A stretch of DNA of 64,000 nt from Glandiceps talaboti (taxonomy: Eukaryota; Hemichordata; Enteropneusta; Spengelidae): positions 19,397,371 through 19,461,370 of the forward strand of contig NC_135558.1 of NCBI RefSeq assembly GCF_964340395.1. Reading direction: 5' to 3'. The notes below the pieces were generated by a model. The model had not been told where the DNA came from. It made no database searches and worked only from the letters and a program-made list of their open reading frames with translations. The translations under genes and the position numbers were made by a program. Shown one piece after another: positions 1-11,837 of this stretch. Every line of letters begins with the position of its first letter. The stretch's first letter is position 1.

Positions 1-3000
1 AACAACTTAGAGGTCCCACTGCCTGATTTGCATATTAGATGAATAACTAATGTTATCAAGCCATCAGCATCCTGGAGAATGACAGGACTGTTATAAAACT
101 GATCTGATAATCGGTTCAGAACTTCTGGAGTCACTACAAGACATAAAGGTTGTATATTACACCACAAGCAGGCAAAGTTGAATGCATTTGGAAAAAAAAT
201 ATGGGATTCATACCCTGGTTGCTCTACATCACTATGCCATTATGTGGTGCTCAAAATATGACATAAAAGTTTTGTATATTACACCACATGCAAGCAAAGT
301 TGAATATGTTTGGACAACAAAATATGGGACTGATACCCTGGTTTAATGCTCTACATCACTGTGTTATTTATTAGGTGCTTAAAATAGAGTCCAAACGTTT
401 AACAGCAATCCAGTCAAATTTAGCAAATGTTGGTAATATTGTAGTCTAGACTGTTAGACTCTTCCAGAATTCTGCCAACATTAAGAGTGACCACAGGTCA
501 TATTGTGAAAAAAAGATTCTATCTATATAGGTCTGTACTACATTTGTAAAGGTACTGTATACGCCATCCGAGACGTTCTGTTCTGAGCACAGATCCAGGG
601 TCTTGCTACAGGACTAGTGATACTGTAGCTATCTGTAATGGAAAAAAGGATAGTGTATAAACTTACAGCAGTCAACTAAATCAGTGGTAATGACCTTCAA
701 TAACATTGGTGACATTGTAGCTAGTTGTAACAGAAATGGTACGGTGGATAGCTGCTGTTCATCGGTACTGTCTACACTTGCCTGTGAAAAAAAAAATTAT
801 CATTATTCAAAATTGTCTCTACAATCGCTGTAATAAAGGTTAACTGATAGCAATGTTTGAATGAATAAGAAACTATCATGAAACAAGTCCTTATAAAGGG
901 CGGCTGTCTAACAATGTGCTCTGAATATTGAATAGCCCTGTTATTGGGTCATGCACAGCGCCCTCTATAATAGTCTCCTAAGAGATTATATACCTTTAGA
1001 TAAATAATCATGAATATTCAGTGTGCATCTAATGCATATGTATATGTCCCATGATGCAATGGTGGTCATTGTGAGTAGAATATTTGGTGAAAAGTATCAA
1101 TTTTGCGTTTTGTAGCAGTTACACACAATTAAGATCATAAAATTGAAATTATAAAATAGCTTTCCAGAATCAAAAGTTTATGAAAATACATCTATCTCAT
1201 GATGGTGTGGAGTTTCCATTTATGTTCTACAGCTTTCTTTTTTCCACTAATTACCTGGAAAAGTTCAAGAAGAGCCTTTCTGATATCTTTGGAATGTTGT
1301 GCAGCAAGGTGGCCTAGTATACCAACAACAGACGCCATCTTGGGCACTTTCTTCTCTGTTCTAACAACACTCTCACCCTGACTGCTGCCATGACTACAGA
1401 AATCTTTCAAACCACACGACAAAACTCTGGTGATGATTGTCTCAGGGAAACACGACCTAGAAGTTGAATAAAATTAGTCAGTATGAATGATTTTTTTTAC
1501 ATTTATTTCACTGGGCAAAAAAAAAAAATGAAAAAATAAATTGTGACTAAAATTCCTTCTTGTATATAAACAGTATATTTTCTCAATTTCCTGTCTGCAG
1601 TCTGGAATGGCCTATTTCAACCTGTTGCTATACTACTTTTGGATAGAATTGGCCCCTAATTACATCCACAATAAATATGAATGCTATTAGTGAGGGTAGC
1701 ACATAGAGAAAGTGCTTTACTTCAGTGTTACTTGTTGTAATATACAGTACACTGTATAATTATCAATATGTCAACTATTTTCAGTGAATGCATTGTTGGT
1801 TGTCTGATTGGCAAGATAATACATGTATTCTCATTACAGCTATTATAGCGCGGCTTTATGAGGTACTGCAAACTAATCTTACCCTATATGTGCCACAACC
1901 CAGTCAAAATGGGGTGAGTGTAATACAGACGTATCTAGAAGGGCATCTACACAGAAATCTGGACAGCTTCGTATTAGAACAGCGATACACTGGGTTGCTA
2001 TCTCCATCAAACTCCTTGTTGCTGTAAAATGAAAGAATATCATGATATTCTTTATTCTTTATTGGAATCCAATCAACTTTCTACAAAGTAGTAGCTGCTT
2101 TCCATGGAGCCATAAAAATATCTTTAGAAAGTACATAAAACACAAAGTAATAAGTAACTCGATGAATATACAAAACAAAACAAAACAGAGTACAAAGTCG
2201 AGTGCTGACGCTAAAGAGTTAAGACATGTACACAGTTCAAGAAATGATTACAAAACATCAAGTACGTGTCGGGCTCATGTCTGTGTAAAAACCATTCAGA
2301 GATTCCAGATCTCTTATTGATTTGGGAATCCTATTCCAAATATTGGATGCCATATATTTCAAAAAACTTCTATGGCAGTCATTGTGATAGAAATCATTCC
2401 GCTTTTGGATTTTTGTAAACATCTTCAATCCTGGGTTTGTATCTCCATGAGGCTATACAAATAAAATAACTAAATTCAGTTTCTGGTTTGTTGTTGTAAA
2501 CAACTTCTTTGAAGCACTGTACATTTGTTGCAATCTGTAAATGTACTAAAAAAAATAGTGCCAATAGCATTGCAGCACAGGTAAGACGTCTTTAATCTTC
2601 CCTGCATTGCTTTTTACTTTGGGAACCTAGAAAAGGTATGTTCACCAACTCTGCATCACGCACCTCCATATAAAAAATAACGCAAATATTGCGTTGCCGC
2701 ACAACTTCATGTTCAGGGCAATGATAGATATATAATTTTTTGAAGATTTAAAGTTGTAACCAAAACAAAATTTTCATACCTAATTTTCATCATCATAATC
2801 CAGCCATCCTATGTTGGAAGTGTACAAGACAAGTATAGCAACATCCTAATCAAACTTTAAAGGGATGTGTCTACAAGGTTTTGTACTTCTTTATTTTTTA
2901 AAATCAATTTGGAACCATTCATACCAATGTAACAGGTTTATCTTTCTTGGTTGTCTTATTGTAATATTGTAAAAGCCAGCTACATTCAGTTTATATGGGT

Positions 3001-3754
3001 AGGTGATGAAACAGCTGTCTAACAATATATTACATAATCCAGTCATAAACCAAACTGGCCATGCTACAGGCTTTACCACCAGAGGAAATAGTAAAGTAAA
3101 CATTATAGTTAATTAACAATGTACTGTTCTCACTGTGTCAGCTATTAATGAGGACAAATCTACACATTCTCAACAAAGTTACGCTCAATCTACTGGGTAA
3201 TTTCAGAGTTGAAGATTTTTGAGGAAAAGCAATGACAAAGAATAACACTTCTAGAAACATCTCACCAAGTTTCAAACTCATTCACTTAGTATTTTTTGAG
3301 ATATAAGTTTTTGACCAAAATTCACATTTTTACACCTTAATTCCATATCACTCATGGAATCATGGTATGCTTAACATATCTTCGTCCATACATCCCTAAA
3401 TGCATTTCCATTAAATTTCAGCCCAATCTGCTCAGTGGTTTTGGAATTATAGATTTTTAACCAAAAAGACACATTTTCAGCCCTAATTTGCATATCACTG
3501 ATGGAATCATCATGTCATGAACAAATCTTACTTTACACCCCCTAAAGAATGTTCCCACCAAATTTCGCACCAATCTGCCCAGTAGTTTCTGATTCTGAGT
3601 TTAAGTTTTTTGACCAAAAATCACATTTTTTGACCCAAATCACACACCTGTGATGCGATCATTTTGATTTGAACAATTTCCCAACTAGACACCCAAGGTA
3701 ATGGCCCCACCAAATATCATGGCAATCGGTTCAGCAGTTTTTGACTTTAAGTTG

Positions 3755-3796
<42 letters not shown>

Positions 3797-6700
3797 GACA
3801 GACACCGGGCGATGCCTATAGCACTACTGAACCTCAGTTCAGTTGTGCTAAAAACAGTCTTATTAAAAATGGCTGGAAACTGGTGCACCAGTCCTATGTA
3901 CATTTGTAAATGCCAGGCTAACTAGGAACTGCAGGCTGGCAGTGGCACCAGCACCTCACCAGCATGTGTTAGCCATTGTCAGGGTTAGTGTCTGCACCAG
4001 TCCTATAGTAACACCTGGCAGGTTCTTCAACTGTACAATTTTGTTCTCATATACCACTACATCAATGTAGTACCACTATTACAGCATCATTACTATCATG
4101 CCATTATCGTCAGGTGAGAAACCTGCACATACGATGATTTAGAATGGATGTGACATTTGATAGCTTACCTTTACATGTCATCCACAATTGAAGTAACTCA
4201 TTGAGACTTGAGGAATGTGGTACACCTCTTCTGCCAGCATATTTACTACTTATCTGTCCTAAAAGATCTATGGACCACTGAAAGAAAATAAGAAAAATAT
4301 AACAAACTGTAACTAGTGAGAGATGTCTGGATGTTGTGTCTGTGAGAATATTATGAAACAACTTTAGTCATACAAGAATGACTGTTAATGGACGCTGGGT
4401 TCACACATACATGTAGTAATGAAATTTCTACTCACAGTGTCAAACATTTTTTTGGAAGCAAATGCCAAATTTTCGCTGACATCATAGATGTATACACCCC
4501 TGATGTGATGATACTGACAAGATGTCAGCAAAATTTGAGATTTGCTTCAATGAACATTTTTTGACTCTGTGAGTCGGAATTTCATAACTATTTAGTCATG
4601 TTTATCCCCTATTCTCACCACCTCATTGCCCTCATGTTATCACATTCCTGGTACATACTTAAACTTTCTATTCAACACAGAGAGAGGGTACTGTCTACAG
4701 CATAATTGAAAGTATGAACAGAGATATCAAAACACTTTTATCTCTTAGGATTGAACTCAGACTGGTTAAAGGTATATTATTCAATCCCAAGTTCTTGTGT
4801 TAGTGTTATCATATAAGTAAATCCACAGGATTACATGTACGATGTATATAGACCATTCTTTTGTTCAGATCCAACTTTTTGTTCTATAGCTCTGGCAGAA
4901 AACTATTTATTTTTGTTCAAACTTGAATTTTAATGATACTCCCTGACTGAGTTGCTTAAAGTCGCCATATGGATGAGTAATGGGTATTTATTTTGGATTT
5001 TAAATTTATAAACAATTTTATCATCGCTTCCTACTTGAAAAATACCACCAATGGCGTTGTAGCACAACTGTACAGTTTTTAAAAATATTTATCCATATGC
5101 TAGTCCATGCTAACAATAGGTGTTCATTTGCTGAATAACTATCCAGTTGCCTATCCAACCATGTTGCTATCTTTACAATAAATGCTATCATTTGGCTGTT
5201 GCTATGGGCGTGGTCATGTTGTTAGATATATTTGCATATATTTGTGTATGTTTTTGATCCCTTGTGTATGAATTCCTGATATTGTCTTTGCAATATGTGA
5301 TCATTTGGCTGTTGCTATGGGAATGGTCTTGTTGCTAGGCAAATTTACATACATTTTTTTGAATGTTTATTCAATTGTCTATTAAACCCTGTTGTTATCT
5401 TTGTGAAATACACCACCGTTTGGCTGTTGCTATGGGCGTGGTCATGGTTACTAGGGTATTTGCATACATTTTCTGAATGTTTATTCATTTGTCTTTCTAT
5501 TCCTGTTATCTTTGCAATAAACGTGATTATTTGGCTGTTGCTATGGGCGTGGTCTTGTTGCTAAGCAAATTTACATACATTTTTGATGTTTATTCAATTA
5601 TCTATTAAACCCTGTTGTTATCTTTGTGAAATACACGACCGTTTGGCTGTTGCTATGGGCGTGGTAATAGTTGCTAGGGTATTTGCATACATTTTTTGAA
5701 TGTTTACTCACTTGCCTATTAGATGATGTTGTTATTTGACCAAAATATACTGCCATTTGGTTGTTGCTAAAGGGCGTGGTCATGGTCGCTAGGGCCAATT
5801 TTGTCAAAAAGTTTTGAAGAAAATCTGCAGAATAAAAGTTTCAGAAACATCTCGCCAAGTTTCAGACTCATTGACCAAGCACTTTTTGAGATATAAGTTT
5901 TTGACCAAAAATGAACATTCTTACACCTAATTTGCATATCACTCATGGAATCATTGCATGCTTAATATATCTTCGTCCATACATCCCTAGATGCATTCCC
6001 ATTAAATTTCAGCCCAATCTGCTCAGTAGTTTTGGAATTATAGATTTTTAACCAAAAAGACACATTTTTAGCCCTAATTTGCATATCACTGATGGAATCA
6101 TCATGTCATGAACAAATCTTACTTTACACCCCCTTAAAAATGTTCCCACCAAATTTCACACCAATCTGCCCAGTAGTTTCTGAGTTTAAGTTTTTTGACC
6201 AAAAATCACATTTTTTGACCCAAATCACACACCTGTGATGCCATCATTTTGATTTGAACAATTTCCCAACTAGACACCCAAGGTAATGGACCCACCAAAT
6301 ATCATGGCAATCGGTTCAGCAGTTTTTGACTTTAAGTTGTTTACACACACACACACATCCACACACACACACACACACACACACAGACAGACAGACGCCG
6401 GGCGATCCCTATAGCACTACTGAACCTCAGTTCAGTTGTGCTAAAAATCAATGTGAAACAACATTTACCAAGTCTGTGTTTGTAACTCAATACATTGCAA
6501 AAGCTAAAAAATGTACATTGTATAAAAGGTTTCTTACGATACGTACAGAAACATTTTACACGTTTATTAAGCCTTTGTGTACATGTATGGAACATGTCTT
6601 ACGTTTGAAAGGACTATGCCAGAAATAAAGCAATGATTTAATTTGTTCAATTTTATACAGAGTACTAAAATACATGTTAGGTGATTATTCTCTATCATCT

Positions 6701-8980
6701 TGTTTGCTAAAGGAATATGAATTATAGCGCAGTGAATTTGTCAGTAGAATCATCAACACCTCTCAACAACTTTAACTTTGGAAACTGAATCCTAAGAGAC
6801 AGTGGATGATATGATGACACGTTGATACACACTGGTACCCAGTAGATGAGACAACTTACAGTAAATATGAGTGGTGCCCATCCTTCTGAGTTCTTCTTGA
6901 CAAATCCTAGTAAGACATCATGAATATTTCCAATCATGTCGTCAAGATTAGGAGCAAGGCTTTCTGTAGAAGTAAGATCAGAAACCATTATAGCTTTGTA
7001 CATACATTTGTATATTATAATAGTGCACACTGATATAACAATGCTAACGAAAGCAGTCATGACTTGCCATTGATACATGCTTTGATACAGGCTTGTAACA
7101 TTCACACAATCAACAAATGGTCTTAAAACTTGTGTGTTACATTCTCATCCATGCATGGTAGAGAATCTGAGATGTTCCAACACTCTCTCCATCTCACAAA
7201 TTGTAATGTTCGCAGTAGAAATACAAAATACCTGACTGACTTTACCTTCCCCAACTAACTCTATAACACATGTGTTTACATTCTCATCAAGTATATGGCA
7301 GAGATGTTCTGATTATTACTGATCTCACTGATGGTCAGTGAGCCCTCTAAGCCAATATGACACGCCACTGATGCACATAATTTCTAGTGACACACCAAAA
7401 TTTGGTGTTCCCCCATCTCTTACTATGTGGTGACTCACAAGAAATCCCAGTTTTTTCTCATTTTGACTCACAACAATGAAATTTGGCTATCGTTAGAGGG
7501 CACACTGCTAATCGTAGTGTCTGCATTCGAAACACAAAGCACAATACCTTCCCCATCTACATTCTACAACATATACACATGCATATGCTTAATATATACA
7601 CTTTTATCAAATACATGGCAAATGTGTTCTTACATGTACCACTGCCTGTCTCAATGATGATAGTGAGTAACTTACCTTTCACATATAACTCTACAACGTG
7701 TGTTCACACTTTCGTCAAATACATGGCAGAGATGTTCTAGCACTGCTGATCTCACTGACAGCAGTGTCTGCATTAGAGCCACTAATTACAAATAACTTAC
7801 CTTCCCCATCTAACTCTACAACATGAGTGTTCACACTTTCATCAAATACATGACAGAGATGTTCTAACACTGCTGATCTTGCTGATGGTAATGTCCGTAG
7901 TAAAAATAATGCTGACTTGGCATGCTCTTCACTGGTTAGTTTGCGTCCATGGACGGCATGGGACCCATACACAAAGGAACGAATTTCAGTCAGTAGCTCC
8001 TGCAAAATACAATTGTTAAAGTTGAGTATTAGTTAAGCTTGCAATTCTTTCATGCAGACATTCTAAAATGACAATTATTGCATACATAAAGCAGTAAACA
8101 CTTTACAAATAAGACTGTACTGCTTTCTCTACATATTTTTAACAAGAAGGCTTACAGACAACAGAATAATTGCAGTTGTTGGCTGGTGACAAAGACAGCC
8201 CAGTTTTACTACATTTTGTATGGGTAGAAACACTTTCTGAGAGAATCCAGTAATGCCCTCTGAGTCTGAGATGCAACAACGTCATCAACGCCCTCTGAGA
8301 TACAACAAAATCATCTGAGAGCCAAGTTACACCCTCAGCAATACCTTCAGGCTTCTATAGTTGTGGTTGACAGCAACAAAGCCAGGGTTTTATTTATGGC
8401 AGTTTTGATACATGACTGTTTAACACAACACAACACAACACAACACAACACAACACAACACATGTCGCAACACAACACAACACAACACAACACAACACAA
8501 CACAACACAACAAATTTAATACACACGTACGCTGAAGTGAGAGGCTGGAATCATGGAAAGAAGCATTCTCAAAGAAGGTATTCTACAATCTGTTGTTTTA
8601 AATTGTCTGTTGAACTTGAATGTTGACTGGAAAGAATGAAGAAGCGTGGCCAGCTTGTACAAAAAAGTACCGGTACATACAATGGGTTAGGATATACGGT
8701 TAAAAAAAAAGGGTAAGAGTCCCTTGCATACATGTATACATGTATAAAACTTGTATCATAATTCATATCATGCAATGAGTGGACACTGTTTTATGTGTGT
8801 TTCATTAACATTAAAAGTTTGACCTAATGGATGTTAATTATGTATGGCAGCCAAAATTGTGTTGGTTCTGTGATTGTGCACAGGGAGCAGTGAACATGTG
8901 AATGTGATCTAGAATTTGATTTGATTTGATTTGATTTGGCGCATACATGCACAAATGTGTGTGTGATATTGTGTGTGTCT

Positions 8981-9030
<50 letters not shown>

Positions 9031-10503
9031 TATTGTGTGGTAGAGGAATAAAACCAAATGTCTACTTTCATTTCCCCTTTCAATTCACAGTCTATGCAAA
9101 GAATAAATTATAATCTCTTTAAAGTAGCCATATGGATGAGAATTGGGGGTATTTATTTTGTATTTTTAATACAGTATGGAATACCCAGTCCCTCAGTATA
9201 CATGATGTGTATAATGTACCTCCATGGTCTTACACCGGCACCCTGTGCAACTGTTGTTCCCTCTCTAGTAACTCATATCTGCACAGTACATACACATGTA
9301 GTTCTAGACCACCTTGCCACAGATGGTGCATATGTTTTGCTCAACACCGTCCTGTAACCAATGTAACCAATGTAAGCAGCCAATTTTGAGCCTATTTCGA
9401 GCGCAAAAGAATTATATACCCAGTGATCAAATATTAGCAATCGATCGAATATGTACTCATTTTACATCTCTTTGATGATAGCAGTCACTGCCAAGGTCAC
9501 AAAAAGTGTCAAAATCAGAACTTATCCAATATGGCATCATACATAACGAGGAAGCCTGAAATTATGGTTTCACTTGTGATAAGAGTTTTGGTCATTCGAA
9601 CCTGGACTTTTGTTGTCACAGTGAGGTACTAGAAAATTACATGTATTCTTTAGTTACCAGCATTCCTAGCCCTGGAGGTTTCATGGCTGTCTCTTTGCAG
9701 GACAGAAAAGGGACGACTTACTAGATGTCTGCGAGCAATGACTAAGTAGTTCATTGAAAAAAAAATACTGCAATATATTGGGATGTTTATGCACAATTAC
9801 TAAACAAGCAAGTTTGGCTTTGTACTGTTTGCTCTAGTGTTGTGTCACTTCTTTACCATGATACCATATTCTCTCTAATTTACGGTCTAATTGATGGGAA
9901 CCAATTAATTTACTATTTCTTCCATGATAGATACATAATGGCAACAAATAGCTGGGAAGTACCCCCACCCCCACCCCAATCCTAAAAGTTAAACAGCGAG
10001 TAGCGAAGCGAATAAAAAAAAGTAGGTCACAGTCTCAATTTTCACACGTAAATCGTAGAAACATTGAAAGATAATATAACCATTCTTATATAATAATTTG
10101 TGGCTAACGTCTCCAAGGTTTGAGACAACAACCTCGCTGGACAAACGTTCCATACCGTGATACAGATTACCCAGTGTCACTGTCGATCAAGTACTCGGAA
10201 GCACAGGCGCTCGTGAAGTTGCTAGATCACAGGGAACTACGACAACTTAGAACTACGACAGTGAGGTCGCCCTCGTCAGGCGTTATAGCAACTTCACGAG
10301 TGCCTGTGCTCGGAAGTAGTAACTCGTACACCGCCGCGGCTGTCTTAGATTGAAGTTAATGCCCTCTTCCAATATCGATCGTCGTTAATTGAAACCAAAA
10401 TACGTTTGGTTGCAATGAACTAGTGTTAAACGAAATAAAATGTATCTAAAATTACCTCAGAACTGTGAGTCGGTCGTGAAAATCCATCCACGTTGGTTGC
10501 CAT
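1..10503 (-). CDS. INTS5: Integrator complex subunit 5, N-terminal part (8 coding exons, gene runs off left edge)
   Basis: INTS5 is a helical-repeat subunit of the nuclear Integrator complex, which processes snRNA 3' ends and attenuates paused RNA polymerase II. Minus-strand exons, read from the start codon: 10503-10456, 7999-7801, 6963-6860, 4277-4169, 2021-1883, 1456-1255, 781-667 and 133-1 (open at the edge). All junctions are GT-AG, and reading phase is kept across every splice, giving about 349 aa of a family protein of about 1,000 aa. Stretches matching vertebrate INTS5 include [89 protein letters not shown] and [14 protein letters not shown]. The start codon is the first in-frame ATG and directly precedes the conserved N-terminal segment (SSE then ELLTEI). 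The gene lies head-to-head with MIGA. Exon order, phase and homology agree; only the C-terminal two thirds is missing. Confidence 0.95.
145..385. repeat. Two tandem ~118-bp units in INTS5 intron 7
   Basis: TGTATATTACACCACA(A/T)GC(A)AGCAAAGTTGAAT...ATGGGA..(G/C)ATACCCTGGTT is repeated twice. A related copy lies in a MIGA intron near 25125-25205 (ATATGGGATGTATACCATGG). Confidence 0.65.
3186..3870 (+). repeat. Composite dispersed repeat, 3' part
   Basis: Nearly the same as 5835-6440, including the (CA)n run at 3758-3790 and the AGACAGACACCGGGCGATGC end. The two copies lie ~2.6 kb apart in one INTS5 intron in the same orientation. Confidence 0.75.
4961..5045 (+). repeat. Half copy of palindromic MITE family A
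   Basis: GTCGCCATATGGATGAGTAA followed by TATTTATTTTGGATTTTAAA and ATCGCTTCCTACTTGAAAAA matches the left arm of family A. No right arm is present nearby. It lies in INTS5 intron 4, immediately before the composite repeat. Confidence 0.6.
5046..6440 (+). repeat. Composite dispersed repeat, full copy (tandem core plus CA-tailed 3' part)
   Basis: It starts at AATGGCGTTGTAGCACAACT. It then carries about six ~110-bp tandem units with the signature TTTGGCTGTTGCTATGGGCG (5190-5800). Next comes a unique 3' part (GAGATATAAGTTTTTGACCA, CCCAATCTGCTCAGTAGTTT) ending in a (CA)n tract and CAGACAGACAGACGCCGGGC, then CTATAGCACTACTGAACCTC. Related copies lie at 3186-3870 (3' part only) and 57540-58390 (no CA tail). 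It sits in INTS5 intron 4. Confidence 0.75.
7100..7790 (-). repeat. Decayed tandem copies of the 3' half of INTS5 exon 2 with its splice donor
   Basis: Downstream of the true INTS5 exon 2 donor (exon end 7801), three to four decayed copies of the exon's last ~100 bases lie in the same orientation, at roughly 7676-7790, 7545-7665, 7240-7345 and 7110-7190. The nearest copy, one period of about 125 bp away, still reads [14 protein letters not shown]. It then has a 2-base deletion, and ends in an intact GTAAGT donor (exon-like end at 7676). The copies are progressively more diverged with distance. They look like tandem duplications anchored on an exon/intron boundary, not spliced exons. Confidence 0.7.
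8419..8511 (+). repeat. (ACAAC)n pentanucleotide microsatellite
   Basis: About 17 copies, interrupted once by ATGTCGC. In INTS5 intron 1, close to a (GT)n at 8975-9029. Confidence 0.95.
10195..10320. repeat. Inverted repeat in INTS5 intron 1 near the promoter
   Basis: Arms of ~23 bases at about 10201-10224 (GCACAGGCGCTCGTGAAG...) and 10290-10312 (...CTTCACGAGTGCCTGTGC) are near-perfect reverse complements around a ~65-base centre. The centre holds a short direct duplication of an ACTACGACA-type motif. It could form a cruciform or be a small fold-back element. Confidence 0.6.
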
Positions 10504-10593
10504 TTTGTACACACACAATGTTATATAAGTGACCTGTGAGCTGTGTGTGTGACCTGAAGCAGCGGGCTTTCGATGTTTAGTAAGATGGAATAT

Positions 10594-10853
10594 GATTGGT
10601 CTGTATTTCAGAATTGGCCAATTGGAGGGAGTGTAGTATACCATCTCGTTATCAAGGTATCGTCTGTTCGTCGCGCACTACGCAGTCAGTCTGCACTAAC
10701 ATAAATAGAACGTAACCTAGCAAACTCGCACTATTGGGCATTTGCGGATGCTTGCTGAGGCAGATCTCTTGCTTCCTTGCGTATAAATTGGTGTAAATAA
10801 TCGTGTGATATTGATCTAAAGTAAAGACATTACGACAGGACCCCATTTTGAAG
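10594..10853. promoter_or_regulatory. Probable bidirectional INTS5/MIGA promoter with CCAAT (NF-Y) cluster
   Basis: The INTS5 start codon (10503, minus) and the putative MIGA leader exon (donor at 10853/10854, plus) face away from a short shared interval. It contains CCAAT boxes in both orientations: ATTGG at 10595-10599, 10613-10617 and 10621-10625, and CCAAT at 10618-10622, as ATTGGCCAATTGG. The local sequence is richer in CpG than the surrounding introns. Clustered NF-Y sites are typical of TATA-less divergent housekeeping promoters. The INTS5 start codon sits in an AAAATGGCAACC context resembling a YY1 site. Transcription starts are inferred, not seen. Confidence 0.5.
10700..10853 (+). 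other. Putative MIGA 5' untranslated leader exon (start undefined)
   Basis: A good donor (GAAG then GTATGT) ends at 10853. The MIGA coding exon has a classical acceptor (TTTATTTCAACAG) ending at 11828, only 9 bases before the start codon, which implies that a noncoding leader exon lies upstream. The 5' limit cannot be placed; 10700 is only nominal. Confidence 0.4.
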
Positions 10854-11456
10854 GTATGTAAACATACTTGGTGATTTGTACTCCGCATAAACGCACGTGT
10901 GTGAGTGGAAAGGGGATTTTAGTAAGTTGTGTTTTACCCGCAGTTATTTTTGTAACCCAGGCTCCAGGAACTATGGGGGTTGCTAAATTTCGTGATTTCA
11001 GCAAGGAATACGTCAGCAACGCATTTGTTTCCGTGATCACGATACTCAGAACAACAAAACGAGACAGGAAAGGCTTGACAATAGTGACATAACAATACAT
11101 TACATAAGCAGATAGTCCCAGGAGTGAGATGCAGGTAACTGATGCGATGCCGGTGATAAAAACATTTGTTTACAGACAACGATGGAATTCGAACGTCGTC
11201 TGCGTGTTGAAAAATTGAAGTCACATATTGAAATAAAAAGCTCTATCCTTCGCTGTGGTTGTGCCGTAAATTGCACTGACAGTTCACATAGTCGTTAGTA
11301 ACTTTTCAATGTTGTTTATTTTTTCAAAGATATGAAAGAAACAAATTGTTTAAAAAAAACAATAATAATGATAGCGGTGACAGCGCGATGGAAAATTACG
11401 TTCTCCCGACTGTCGAACACCGTCATTTTTATCTCGGAATTATAATCGACATTTTC

Positions 11457-11527
11457 ATGATTTTTACAAAGGTTAAACAAAGTTACAAATCTCATTTTTA
11501 CAAAGGTTAAACAAAGTTACAAATCTC
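11457..11527. repeat. Perfect 34-35-bp tandem duplication in MIGA 5' intron
   Basis: TTTTTACAAAGGTTAAACAA + AGTTACAAATCTCA occurs twice head to tail with no visible difference, indicating a recent event. Confidence 0.8.
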
Positions 11528-11837
11528 AAAGTTTTTCAAAAACTATTTTTTTATTAAAATTATTTCTTGTTTTGAAATTTCACTCGTGTCAAGTTTCACC
11601 AAGAGTTAGAGCTAAACTAAAAGAATATGTAAATCAGTTCAGTTTTAATGCTTAAATTCTTTTAAAATATTTGTAAGAAATTGCAGTGAGCAATTAGTTC
11701 AGCAAAAGTTATGGAGATCATCATCATGTATATTAAAATAAAGATCATATTTGTATCATTTTCAAATTTCACACATCTATGGTGTAGTTATTAATGATTG
11801 CTAACAATGTTTTTGTTTATTTCAACAGAAATTCAAA

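Noticed and set aside
3685-3925. Frames through the CA repeat (also 6326-6628, 8824-9083, 46337-46591, 51366-51626)
   Set aside because: Driven by simple repeats inside dispersed elements; no domain or splice support.
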